Shown here: positions 1 to 6,661 of the stretch, piece after piece
Layout: each line of letters starts with the position of its first letter
Numbering within the stretch: the stretch's first letter is position 1
Assembly (NCBI GenBank): GCA_905215405.1
Contig: CAJMQE010000093.1
Coordinates: forward strand, 1 to 14,648
Length of the DNA stretch: 14,648 bases
Direction of reading: 5' to 3'
Source: an uncultured bacterium
GTDB taxonomy: Bacteria; Bacillota; Clostridia; Lachnospirales; Lachnospiraceae
Notes under the pieces: generated by a model
What the model saw: only the letters and a program-made list of their open reading frames with translations
Database searches by the model: none
What the model was told of the DNA's origin: nothing
Translations under genes and position numbers: made by a program

Positions 1-47
1 CCGTGACTGGACTTTCACCAGCTAGATTAGTGCCATGCCTGGCACAC
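1..47 (-). mobile_element. 5' end of a group II intron, probably class C, running off the left edge
   Basis: Read on the minus strand from 47 downwards, the sequence starts GTGTGCCAGGCATGGCAC and continues with CTAATCTAGCTGG, TGAAAGTCCAG and TCACGG. GTGYG is the conserved first pentamer of group II introns. The following order (GCC-GGCATGG, then a GGTGAAAGTCC-type element) matches, from memory, the domain I start of bacterial class C introns such as the one from Oceanobacillus iheyensis. The insertion point, just 3' of a stem-loop plus T-run at 50-79 on the same strand, is the class C target type. Only the first 47 nt are visible: the ribozyme core, any reverse transcriptase and the 3' end lie outside the window. 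The assignment is by eye, without a covariance-model search. Confidence 0.72.
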
Positions 48-49
48 AG

Positions 50-79
50 AAAAAATGACGCAGCACAAACTACGTCATT
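50..79. terminator. Stem-loop with T-run (intrinsic terminator, group II intron target)
   Basis: AATGACGTAG and CTGCGTCATT (minus strand, 79 to 54) pair into a 10-bp stem with one G-U and a 6-nt loop, followed by six Ts, C, T and then the intron start. On the plus strand the same stem ends in CATTCTTCAT, so it may act in both directions. No minus-strand gene lies just to the right. The terminator therefore probably belonged to a plus-strand gene left of the window that is now separated from it by the intron; this is inference. Confidence 0.7.
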
Positions 80-100
80 CTTCATAAATATGAGGGGGGG

Positions 101-126
101 AGATAGAAAGAATATCTTTACTATCT
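101..126. repeat. Short AT-rich inverted repeat
   Basis: AGATAGAAAGA and TCTTTACTATCT pair over 11 bp with one bulged A and a 3-nt loop. It follows a run of seven Gs (94-100). There is no T-run after it, so it is not a convincing terminator. The rest of the stretch up to the promoter at 253 shows nothing I can name. Confidence 0.3.
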
Positions 127-252
127 GAAATACATTATATCGATTAAATGTGTGCAATCTGTGTTTATTATGTGAAAAAAATGAAAAGTGTAAGGAAATA
201 TGCACTCTGAATATATACCAAAATCCTCCTTATTGTCTGAATATTCATTTTA

Positions 253-281
253 TTGATTATTTTTTCTTAATGTGCTATCAT
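253..281 (+). promoter_or_regulatory. Sigma-A-type promoter for the 312-2204 gene
   Basis: TTGATT (253-258) and TATCAT (276-281) are separated by exactly 17 bp, which predicts a start near 288 and a leader of about 24 nt. An AAGGAGA ribosome site (299-305) lies 6 nt before the ATG at 312. Confidence 0.6.
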
Positions 282-311
282 AAATCATAATTATATACAA
301 GGAGACTGGCT

Positions 312-2204
312 ATGGGTAGTTTTGATGAAGAAGAGTTAGACAGTGAGTTGAATAGAGATGAAGAGCTGGATAACGAGTTACAAAAATCAATTGAAAAACT
401 TGTAGACGAAGAAACAAGTGTAGCTAAAGCCTTTGTTGATAGAAACATCATAAAAGACGGGTTACGTGAAATAATGAGTGATCCAGATCTGATAGAGAAT
501 ACACAGGTGATTCCTGATTTAAATATGCAGGAAACGAAAAAACTGGATGGTATACAAGCGAAAAACATTGCTAAGATAAGCAATGAAACAGAATTTGATC
601 AAAATAAAGAAATAATTAACGAAGCGATGAAGGCTGACCTGTCTCATACGGATTTAAATCTGGATGGCAGTGATATGAAACTTGTTGAAAATAGTAACGC
701 GAATAGAACGAAAGCTGACAACAGGACTCAAAATAGTGTAAGTATGGGTACAGCAGGTTCGGGTAAAAGTCCTGTTAATCAGGGGAAAACAGATAAAAGT
801 GGAATGAACACCTCACCACAGCAAGCTGAAAAGAAACTGTCATCGCAACAAAGTGAAAATAGACAACAACTGCAACAAAGTGTAAAGAATCAACAGAACA
901 AGAATGCATCAGATAAACGACAATTACAAAGCAAAGATTCAGGAAGACCTGATTCACAGAGTGGTAAGAACAAAAAGAAATTAGACAAAAAAACAAAAGT
1001 CATAATTGCAGGTGTATGTGCTCTTGTTATTGCAATTATTGCGATTATGCTTGTCATATTTACAATAAACAGCAAGAATAAGAAAAATACCTATGAATAT
1101 AATTATTCTAAAGGTGTTGAGTTGTACAATCAGAAAAACTATACGAGTGCACTGCCTTATTTAAAAAAAGCAGATGAATTGTCAACTGCAAAGAAAAATG
1201 TAGACTTAAAGTTTAAAATATATGATTGTTACATTGCGGATTCACAGGATGAAGAGGCTGTGAAAATGCTGGAAAATATATTGGCATGTGATAAATATAA
1301 TGAAAATGCAATCAAGTATCTGGCAGCATATTATGTGCGGATTGAAAGTGGAGATAAAATGAATGCACTGATCCAGAAATATAAAGGAACAGATGGTGAA
1401 AAGTATTTATCGCAATATGTTGTAGATTGTCCGGTATCATCTGAGATTGGTGGCTCTTATAATGAAGAATTAGATGTAACGCTTTCAGCAAATGAAAACG
1501 AAGAAATATATTATACAACAGATGGTACAGAACCAACAAAGGACAGTACGCTCTATACTGATCCTGTTCACATGGATGCGGGTGAAACTACATTAAAAGC
1601 AGTCGCAATCAATAAAATAGGAACAATGAGTGATGCAATTGTACTCGAATTTAAAATAGAATTTGATACACCGGATGCACCGGTCATTAATCCTGCATCA
1701 GGAACATATGAAGCCGGACAGATGATAGAAATCACGAATATCAAAGATGGTGAAACAGCATTTTATACGCTTGATGGTTCAACACCATCGGGCGCTGCTA
1801 CAGAATATACAGGTCCTTTTGCAATGCCAGAAGGGAACACGGTAGTATCTGTAGTGATTTTAAATGAACATAATCTGGAGAGTTCCATAACAAAAAGAAA
1901 TTATAATGTGGCAGTATCAAAGTCTTATACTTTTGATGAAGCAGTTGAACTTCTGAAGGCCAAAATGATTACAAATGGGGATCTGAAGGCAGACGGAAGT
2001 ACACTTACAGCTGGTGGCAATGCGAAATTCATTTATTATGCAAAAAAGACAGTAAATAATACAGAAATGTATTTATCATATTTCGATATTGTAGTAAATA
2101 ACAAAGCAAACAGACAGAGTTATTATTATGGGGTATCTGTCAAAACGGGTCAATGTTATAAAGTTACTGAAAGCAGCGGTACATTTACAGCTGTAGAGTA
2201 TTAG
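312..2204 (+). CDS. Membrane-anchored protein with TPR-like region and two chitobiase-type C-terminal (CHB_HEX_C/Fn3-associated) repeats
   Basis: A 630-residue protein of unknown exact role. Residues 1-130 are acidic and hydrophilic. Residues 131-228 are rich in Gln, Asn, Ser and Lys and look disordered, ending in a basic KNKKKLDKKTK patch. One strong transmembrane helix follows (about 230-252). The basic patch implies that the N-terminus is cytoplasmic and the rest faces outward. Residues 262-345 have the spacing of TPR helices (YSKGVELYNQKNYTSALPYL). Two repeats, YYTTDGTEPTKD (400-411) and FYTLDGSTPSG (484-494), match the YYTxDGsxP signature of the chitobiase/beta-hexosaminidase C-terminal domain family, a beta-sandwich often found in surface proteins of Firmicutes. 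Residues 540-630 form a further globular domain that I do not recognise. There is no catalytic domain, so the repeats probably bind or space. The gene has its own promoter and a clear AAGGAGA site. It ends 90 bp before nfnA, so read-through is possible. Confidence 0.8.
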   Translation: MGSFDEEELDSELNRDEELDNELQKSIEKLVDEETSVAKAFVDRNIIKDGLREIMSDPDLIENTQVIPDLNMQETKKLDGIQAKNIAKISNETEFDQNKEIINEAMKADLSHTDLNLDGSDMKLVENSNANRTKADNRTQNSVSMGTAGSGKSPVNQGKTDKSGMNTSPQQAEKKLSSQQSENRQQLQQSVKNQQNKNASDKRQLQSKDSGRPDSQSGKNKKKLDKKTKVIIAGVCALVIAIIAIMLVIFTINSKNKKNTYEYNYSKGVELYNQKNYTSALPYLKKADELSTAKKNVDLKFKIYDCYIADSQDEEAVKMLENILACDKYNENAIKYLAAYYVRIESGDKMNALIQKYKGTDGEKYLSQYVVDCPVSSEIGGSYNEELDVTLSANENEEIYYTTDGTEPTKDSTLYTDPVHMDAGETTLKAVAINKIGTMSDAIVLEFKIEFDTPDAPVINPASGTYEAGQMIEITNIKDGETAFYTLDGSTPSGAATEYTGPFAMPEGNTVVSVVILNEHNLESSITKRNYNVAVSKSYTFDEAVELLKAKMITNGDLKADGSTLTAGGNAKFIYYAKKTVNNTEMYLSYFDIVVNNKANRQSYYYGVSVKTGQCYKVTESSGTFTAVEY

Positions 2205-2294
2205 GTAGAAGGACAATCAAATGATTCTGCTATAGAGCAGGGAGATTGTAATACTCGGGTAACTTTAAATATATAATACGAAAGGGGTACTGTT

Positions 2295-3176
2295 ATGTAC
2301 AAGATTAAACGAGCTGAGAAATTAGCAGAGAAGATTTTCTTAATGGATGTTGAAGCTCCAAGGGTAGCGAAGCACTGTCATCCCGGCCAATTTATCATCG
2401 CAAAGATTGATGAATGTGGAGAGAGAATTCCATTGACAATTTGTGATTATGACAGGGAGAAGGGCATAATTACGATTGTATTTCAGATAGTAGGTGCATC
2501 AACACAAAAGATGTCAGAGATGAAAGCAGGAGAAGCATTTTCTGACTTCGTAGGACCGCTGGGGTGCGCGTCCGAATTTGTAAGTGAAGATCTAGATACC
2601 CTGAAAGGAAAAAAGATATTATTTGTTGCTGGCGGCGTGGGAACGGCACCAGTTTATCCACAGGTAAAATGGCTTCATGAGCATGGTATGAAAGCAGATG
2701 TAATTGTCGGTGCTAAAACAAAAGATCTTCTGATCTTGGAAGATGAAATGCGTAAAGTTGCTGGCAATCTGTACATAACGACAGACGATGGAAGTTATGA
2801 AAGAAAAGGAATGGTAACGGAAGTTGTTAAAGATCTTGTAGAAAATAAAGGAAATCATTATGATGTTTGTGTCGCAATTGGACCAATGATCATGATGAAA
2901 TTCGTATGTCTTCTTACAAAAGAGCTTGGTATTCATACAATTGTCAGTATGAATCCGATCATGGTAGATGGAACTGGAATGTGTGGCGCATGTAGACTTT
3001 CTGTAGGTGATCAGATTAAATTCGCATGTGTAGATGGACCTGAATTTGACGGACATCTAGTTGACTTTGATCAGGCAATGAAACGTCAGCAGCAGTATAG
3101 AACTGAAGAAGGAAGAGCTATGCTGGCACTTCAGGAAGGTGACACCCATCACGGTGGATGTGGACAATGTAACTAA
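2295..3176 (+). CDS. nfnA: NADH-dependent ferredoxin:NADP+ oxidoreductase, small (NfnA) subunit; sulfide/dihydroorotate dehydrogenase-like FAD/NAD-binding protein
   Basis: This 293-residue flavoprotein is of the ferredoxin-NADP reductase/PyrK type. With NfnB it would carry out electron bifurcation in the cytoplasm, linking NADH, NADPH and reduced ferredoxin. Visible marks are the FAD-binding RIPLT (44-48), the nucleotide-binding GGVGTAP (113-119), and a [2Fe-2S] motif with D225, C230, C233 and C245 (VDGTGMCGACR then FACVDGP). One Asp plus three Cys is the ligand set known for NfnA of Thermotoga. The C-terminus is unusual in detail: it ends HHGGCGQCN, with C289 and C292 as a possible extra metal or redox site. 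An AAAGGGG site at 2281-2287 supports the start. The gene for the large subunit follows after 47 bp. The pairing distinguishes this from a lone glutamate synthase partner or PyrK, since no pyrD is present. Confidence 0.88.
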   Translation: MYKIKRAEKLAEKIFLMDVEAPRVAKHCHPGQFIIAKIDECGERIPLTICDYDREKGIITIVFQIVGASTQKMSEMKAGEAFSDFVGPLGCASEFVSEDLDTLKGKKILFVAGGVGTAPVYPQVKWLHEHGMKADVIVGAKTKDLLILEDEMRKVAGNLYITTDDGSYERKGMVTEVVKDLVENKGNHYDVCVAIGPMIMMKFVCLLTKELGIHTIVSMNPIMVDGTGMCGACRLSVGDQIKFACVDGPEFDGHLVDFDQAMKRQQQYRTEEGRAMLALQEGDTHHGGCGQCN

Positions 3177-3223
3177 GCAGAATCGAATCGCATGACTGGG
3201 GCATGCAGAAAGAGGAGAAGACT

Positions 3224-4618
3224 ATGGATGTAATGAAAAAAGTACCTGTCAGAGAACAGGATCCAAATGTTAGAAATTCAAATTTTGAAGAAGTTTGTTT
3301 AGGATATAATCAAGAAGAAGCAATGGAAGAAGCGACAAGATGCATTAATTGTAAAAATGCACAGTGCATAAAAGGTTGTCCGGTTTCAATTAATATACCC
3401 GCTTTTGTACACCAGGTAAAAGAAGGCAATATAGAGGAAGCTTACAAGATAATTGGACAGTCATCAGCGCTGCCAGCTGTCTGTGGGCGTGTCTGCCCTC
3501 AGGAAAGTCAGTGCGAGGGAAAATGCATCAGGGGAATCAAAGGCGAATCTATTTCTATAGGTAAACTGGAAAGATTTGTCGCTGACTGGGCTCGGGAACA
3601 TGAAATCAAGCCAGAAAAACCACAAACATCAAATGGTAAGAAAGTTGCCGTAATTGGTTCTGGTCCTTCCGGACTGACTTGTGCAGGCGATCTTGCAAAG
3701 ATGGGATACGATGTAACGATCTTTGAAGCGCTGCATGAAGCAGGAGGCGTTCTGGTATATGGAATACCAGAATTCAGACTTCCCAAGGAAACAGTAGTCA
3801 AAAGCGAAATTGAAAATGTGAAGAGTCTTGGTGTTAAAATTGAAACGAATGTTATTATTGGTAAATCAGTGACAATTGACCAATTGTTGAATGATGAAGG
3901 ATTTGACGCCGTATTTATCGGGTCTGGCGCAGGACTTCCAAAGTTCATGGCTATCCCTGGTGAAAATGCGAATGGTGTCTTTAGTGCAAATGAATATTTG
4001 ACAAGAAGTAATCTGATGAAAGCATTTGATGATCGTTATGATACACCGATTGTAAAGAGTAAAAAAGTTGCTGTCATTGGCGGCGGTAATGTAGCTATGG
4101 ATGCAGCAAGAACGGCACTCAGACTTGGAGCTGAAGTACATATTGTTTATAGAAGAAGTGAAGAAGAACTTCCTGCCAGAGCAGAAGAAGTGCATCATGC
4201 AAAGCAGGAAGGCATTATTTTTGATCTTCTGACCAATCCTAAAGAAGTTCTTGTGGATGAAAATGGATGGGTAAAAGGACTGACCTGCGTTAAAATGGAA
4301 CTTGGTGAGCCTGATGCATCAGGAAGAAGAAGACCGGTTAAAATCAAAGGTTCTGATTTTGATATGGATCTGGATACCGTTATTATGGCACTTGGTACAT
4401 CTCCAAATCCATTGATTTCTTCTACAACCAGTGGGCTTGAAACGAATAAATGGAAATGCATTGTTGCAGATGAAGAATTCGGTATGACTAGTAAAGAAGG
4501 CGTTTATGCTGGTGGAGATGCAGTGACAGGCGCTGCGACTGTAATACTAGCTATGGGAGCTGGAAAAGCAGGGGCAAAGGGCATCGATCATTATCTCTCA
4601 AAGAGTAAAGAACGTTAG
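3224..4618 (+). CDS. nfnB: NADH-dependent ferredoxin:NADP+ oxidoreductase, large (NfnB) subunit; glutamate synthase small-subunit-like
   Basis: A 464-residue iron-sulfur flavoprotein, the NADPH-side subunit of the bifurcating Nfn complex. An N-terminal domain carries two sets of cysteines for [4Fe-4S] clusters: C40, C43, C48, C52 and C87, C91, C97, C101. The FAD fold follows at VAVIGSGPSG (141-150), with GGVLVYGIPEFRLP (174-187). The NADP(H)-binding fold is at VAVIGGGNVAMDAA (282-295) with YRRSEEELPAR after it. A C-terminal FAD contact lies at GVYAGGDAVTGAATV (426-440). An upstream in-frame ATG at 3203 exists, but AGGAG at 3213-3217 lies 6 nt before the ATG at 3224, and the family starts at that point, so I chose 3224. 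Without NfnA next door it could be read as a glutamate synthase beta subunit (GltD), but no large GltB gene is present. The transcript ends at the terminator at 4824-4860. Confidence 0.88.
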   Translation: MDVMKKVPVREQDPNVRNSNFEEVCLGYNQEEAMEEATRCINCKNAQCIKGCPVSINIPAFVHQVKEGNIEEAYKIIGQSSALPAVCGRVCPQESQCEGKCIRGIKGESISIGKLERFVADWAREHEIKPEKPQTSNGKKVAVIGSGPSGLTCAGDLAKMGYDVTIFEALHEAGGVLVYGIPEFRLPKETVVKSEIENVKSLGVKIETNVIIGKSVTIDQLLNDEGFDAVFIGSGAGLPKFMAIPGENANGVFSANEYLTRSNLMKAFDDRYDTPIVKSKKVAVIGGGNVAMDAARTALRLGAEVHIVYRRSEEELPARAEEVHHAKQEGIIFDLLTNPKEVLVDENGWVKGLTCVKMELGEPDASGRRRPVKIKGSDFDMDLDTVIMALGTSPNPLISSTTSGLETNKWKCIVADEEFGMTSKEGVYAGGDAVTGAATVILAMGAGKAGAKGIDHYLSKSKER

Positions 4619-4823
4619 AAGCAGAGTGCATGTATTATCAGAAGATATGGCATGTGTCCAGATAACAAATGTATACACGGAAAGAACTTGAACGTAATTA
4701 GGTTGAGATGTATAGATGATATCAGGCGATAGATTTTATAGAAGATAGCAAGTGAATTGATTCAGGCATGATATGAAACAGTGTGGTCTATAAATGATAT
4801 CAAGCATTAGGCTTATAGACAAT
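4619..4823. other. Non-coding stretch after nfnB with a weak direct repeat
   Basis: About 200 bases with no ORF worth keeping. ATGATATCAGGC (4716-4727) and ATGATATCAAGC (4794-4805) are an 11/12 direct repeat 78 bp apart, each followed by similar TAG/TTATAG text. It may be decayed tandem sequence. I see no structured RNA. Confidence 0.35.
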
Positions 4824-4860
4824 AAAAGGCTTACAGAAATTTCTGTAAGCCTTTTTAATA
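4824..4860. terminator. Perfect bidirectional terminator between convergent genes
   Basis: AAAAGGCTTACAGAAA (4824-4839) and TTTCTGTAAGCCTTTT (4840-4855) are exact reverse complements. The 16-bp arms have A and T runs on both sides, so the hairpin can end nfnB on the plus strand and the 4874-5683 gene on the minus strand. Confidence 0.92.
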
Positions 4861-4873
4861 TGTAAAAGTATGA

Positions 4874-5683
4874 TTATTTATCTAAAAGTGTATTATAGAA
4901 TTCATCAGCCATGGATTCTATTAATGCAGTCTGTGTTTCCGGAAAGTGTTTCCCAATCTGATTCTGAATATAGGTAGTAGCTTCAAAATAAAGGTCTGCA
5001 TCAGAATCGCAGTCCTGACGAAAAACATTTACATCATCTTTTGTAACATTATCCTTTAGCCATGAGGCAATATCCTGTATCAGCTGATCTTCCTCAGCGG
5101 CTTTCCCTTTGATTTTTCTGGCATACAGAAAGGCACGTACACCTATGATAATGAAAATAATGAATAAAAGTCCCATTACGCTGCTGAAGATGATTTTGTA
5201 ACTGAGGGAACTTGAAAATATGGAAATGATTCCAAATGCGTTACATGCAACAACAATAAGACCAAGTACACCACATATAAAGAAGGTGTAGGCAGAAGAT
5301 AAATTATCCTTATACTTTTCTCCAGTCCGTTCAAATACTTTTGATGTATCTGACGCGGGATCTAAGTTATTTACATCATGTGAATCACTTTCATCGTCTT
5401 CATTTTCTTCAAAGACAGACAGGATATCCATTGCTTTTCTGTAATTTTTCTGATCGACTAGGATAGCATAGTTATCATTATCTGAAATAAACTGAAGATA
5501 GGCTTCAGAAAGGCCGGAATAATGTAATAGATCAACAAACTTTTTTCCCTGTTCTTTTTCAAGGTATACAACAGAATCATATTTTAGTCCCTCTGTATGA
5601 AAGTTAATGAGAGAACAGTTACAGTTCGGACAAAAGTCGATTTCAGATTCATATTCTGTGTTGCATTTTGGACATATTGACAT
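4874..5683 (-). CDS. Zinc-ribbon membrane protein with a DUF2007-like domain, function unknown
   Basis: A 269-residue protein. It starts with a zinc ribbon, CPKC (4-7) and CPNC (18-21). Residues 35-92 (VVYLEKEQGKKFVDLLHYSG, then YAILVDQKNYRKAMDIL) resemble the small alpha-beta domain often called DUF2007 or putative signal-transducing domain; this is by eye. An acidic linker (92-115) leads to two transmembrane helices (about 131-155 and 162-186) and a soluble tail of about 80 residues. Both ends are expected in the cytoplasm. The start is fixed by AAAGGAG at 5691-5697 (minus strand), 7 nt from the ATG. It is divergent from the thiamine pyrophosphokinase gene, and no neighbour explains it. Similar zinc-ribbon membrane proteins are common and mostly unstudied in Lachnospiraceae. 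Confidence 0.8.
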   Translation of the reverse strand: MSICPKCNTEYESEIDFCPNCNCSLINFHTEGLKYDSVVYLEKEQGKKFVDLLHYSGLSEAYLQFISDNDNYAILVDQKNYRKAMDILSVFEENEDDESDSHDVNNLDPASDTSKVFERTGEKYKDNLSSAYTFFICGVLGLIVVACNAFGIISIFSSSLSYKIIFSSVMGLLFIIFIIIGVRAFLYARKIKGKAAEEDQLIQDIASWLKDNVTKDDVNVFRQDCDSDADLYFEATTYIQNQIGKHFPETQTALIESMADEFYNTLLDK

Positions 5684-5718
5684 TGTGTTACTCCTTTCAT
5701 GGTAATCAAACTGTTTGT

Positions 5719-5747
5719 ATTATAAATCTAAATTGTGAATTTTTAAA
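5719..5747 (-). promoter_or_regulatory. Possible promoter for the minus-strand zinc-ribbon gene
   Basis: On the minus strand TTTAAA (5747-5742) and a perfect TATAAT (5724-5719) are 17 bp apart, giving a leader of about 28 nt. The -35 match is poor (4 of 6). The element overlaps the divergent promoter at 5733-5762. Confidence 0.4.
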
Positions 5748-5762
5748 GGAATATGCTATAAT
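5733..5762 (+). promoter_or_regulatory. Promoter for thiamine pyrophosphokinase
   Basis: TTGTGA (5733-5738) and TATAAT (5757-5762) are 18 bp apart, with TGC before the -10 (extended -10). The expected transcript starts near 5769. It leaves a leader under 30 nt, too short for a TPP riboswitch. Confidence 0.6.
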
Positions 5763-5796
5763 AATGGAAATTTGTGTATATAAACGGAGGCAAAAA

Positions 5797-6495
5797 ATGA
5801 ATACTGAAAAGAAATCTCTTCCTAATAAGTTGAATAAAAATTCATCTGTAGAGAGAATCCTAATTCTGACTGGCGGAAGTGTAGATATGGATTGGGCAAA
5901 AAAATGGCTTGTAAATAAAGAATTTGATTTTGTGATTGCAGCAGATAAGGGACTTGAATATGCAGATGCCTTAAATCTTGAGATCGGTTATATCCTTGGC
6001 GATTATGATTCTGTGGAAAGTTCTCTGATCGATCATTATAGAAAAAGCAATACGGAAGTAAAGACTTATCCGTGTGAAAAAGATTATACAGATACAAATC
6101 TTGCAGTTTTACGTGCAATTGCTATGAATCCACAGGAAATTGTGATCCTTGGCGGAAGCGGAACCAGACTGGACCATACCATGGCAAATATATTTAATCT
6201 GAAACTGGCAATGGAAAAAGGAATCCGATGTTATCTTATTAATGAAAGAAATCGTATACAATTGATTGACCATGAACTTACAATTAGTAAAAAGCAGCAG
6301 TACGGGAAATATGTTTCACTTCTTCCGATGACGACACAGGTAACTGGAATAACACTCACTGGATTTTATTACCCTTTGCATAATTATACGATGGAGCAGG
6401 GAGTCAGTGTCGGAATCAGTAACGAGATTGAAAACGAAGATGCAACAATTACAGTTAAAAATGGAATACTAATTGTTTTCGAAAGTAAAGATTGA
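5797..6495 (+). CDS. Thiamine pyrophosphokinase
   Basis: This cytoplasmic enzyme transfers pyrophosphate from ATP to thiamine to give thiamine diphosphate. The product has 232 residues, close to the family's usual 210-225. Motifs in order are AADKG (48-52), ILGDYDS (66-72), the acidic KDYTDT (95-100), and GGSGTRLDHT (119-128), all hallmark ATP- and metal-binding segments. The C-terminal half (about 165-232) is the thiamine-binding beta domain (VSLLPMTTQVTGITLTG). The open frame extends back to 5668, but that stretch contains the promoter and overlaps the start of the divergent gene. GGAGG at 5786-5790 before the ATG at 5797 decides the start. The first 18 residues (MNTEKKSLPNKLNKNSSV) are a polar extension before the core. 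In many Firmicutes this gene follows rpe and rsgA; here it stands alone. Confidence 0.88.
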   Translation: MNTEKKSLPNKLNKNSSVERILILTGGSVDMDWAKKWLVNKEFDFVIAADKGLEYADALNLEIGYILGDYDSVESSLIDHYRKSNTEVKTYPCEKDYTDTNLAVLRAIAMNPQEIVILGGSGTRLDHTMANIFNLKLAMEKGIRCYLINERNRIQLIDHELTISKKQQYGKYVSLLPMTTQVTGITLTGFYYPLHNYTMEQGVSVGISNEIENEDATITVKNGILIVFESKD

Positions 6496-6500
6496 TTGCA

Positions 6501-6517
6501 ACTTAATTATATTAAGT
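6501..6517. repeat. Inverted repeat ACTTAATTATATTAAGT upstream of the decarboxylase operon
   Basis: Arms of 7 bp (6501-6507, 6511-6517) around a TAT centre form a perfect 17-bp dyad. It lies 5 nt after the thiamine pyrophosphokinase stop and about 30 bp before the -35 of the operon promoter. It could be an operator or a weak hairpin. No T-run follows, so terminator function is doubtful. Confidence 0.4.
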
Positions 6518-6547
6518 AAACATTAAAAAGAAGTAAGAAAAATTAAT

Positions 6548-6575
6548 TTGACAAAATTTTAGCAAAATTTAGAAT
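6548..6575 (+). promoter_or_regulatory. Strong promoter of the biotin-dependent decarboxylase operon
   Basis: Perfect TTGACA (6548-6553) and TAGAAT (6570-6575, 5 of 6) are 16 bp apart, so the transcript would start near 6582 with a leader of about 80 nt. The leader is AT-rich and shows no riboswitch fold that I can see. GGAGG (6647-6651) lies 10 nt before the ATG at 6662. Confidence 0.62.
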
Positions 6576-6661
6576 ATAAGGATTGAAATTTTGTATGTAA
6601 TATTATACAATTAAATAGCGGATTTTAGGTATTAAATTATGAATATGGAGGTCTATAGAAA

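Noticed and set aside
200..256. An 18-codon frame after AAGGAAAT in the left intergenic region
   Set aside because: Very short, ends at the -35 of the next promoter, and has no feature beyond a chance ribosome site.
2227..2240. CTGCT-ATAG-AGCAG hairpin after the 312-2204 gene
   Set aside because: Only five pairs and no T-run; too weak to call a terminator.
2246..2277. TTGTAA and TATATA/TATAAT resembling a promoter directly before nfnA
   Set aside because: The transcript would begin at about 2283, inside the AAAGGGG ribosome site, leaving no usable leader.
3508..4461. Three long minus-strand frames across nfnB
   Set aside because: They are antisense to a gene with clear motifs throughout, overlap each other, and have no family features.
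5668..5796. Upstream extension of the thiamine pyrophosphokinase frame by 43 codons
   Set aside because: It covers the promoter and part of the divergent gene, has no ribosome site, and the family core starts after 5797.
5769..5796. A TPP riboswitch before thiamine pyrophosphokinase
   Set aside because: The leader is under 30 nt and lacks the CTGAGA and related conserved elements.
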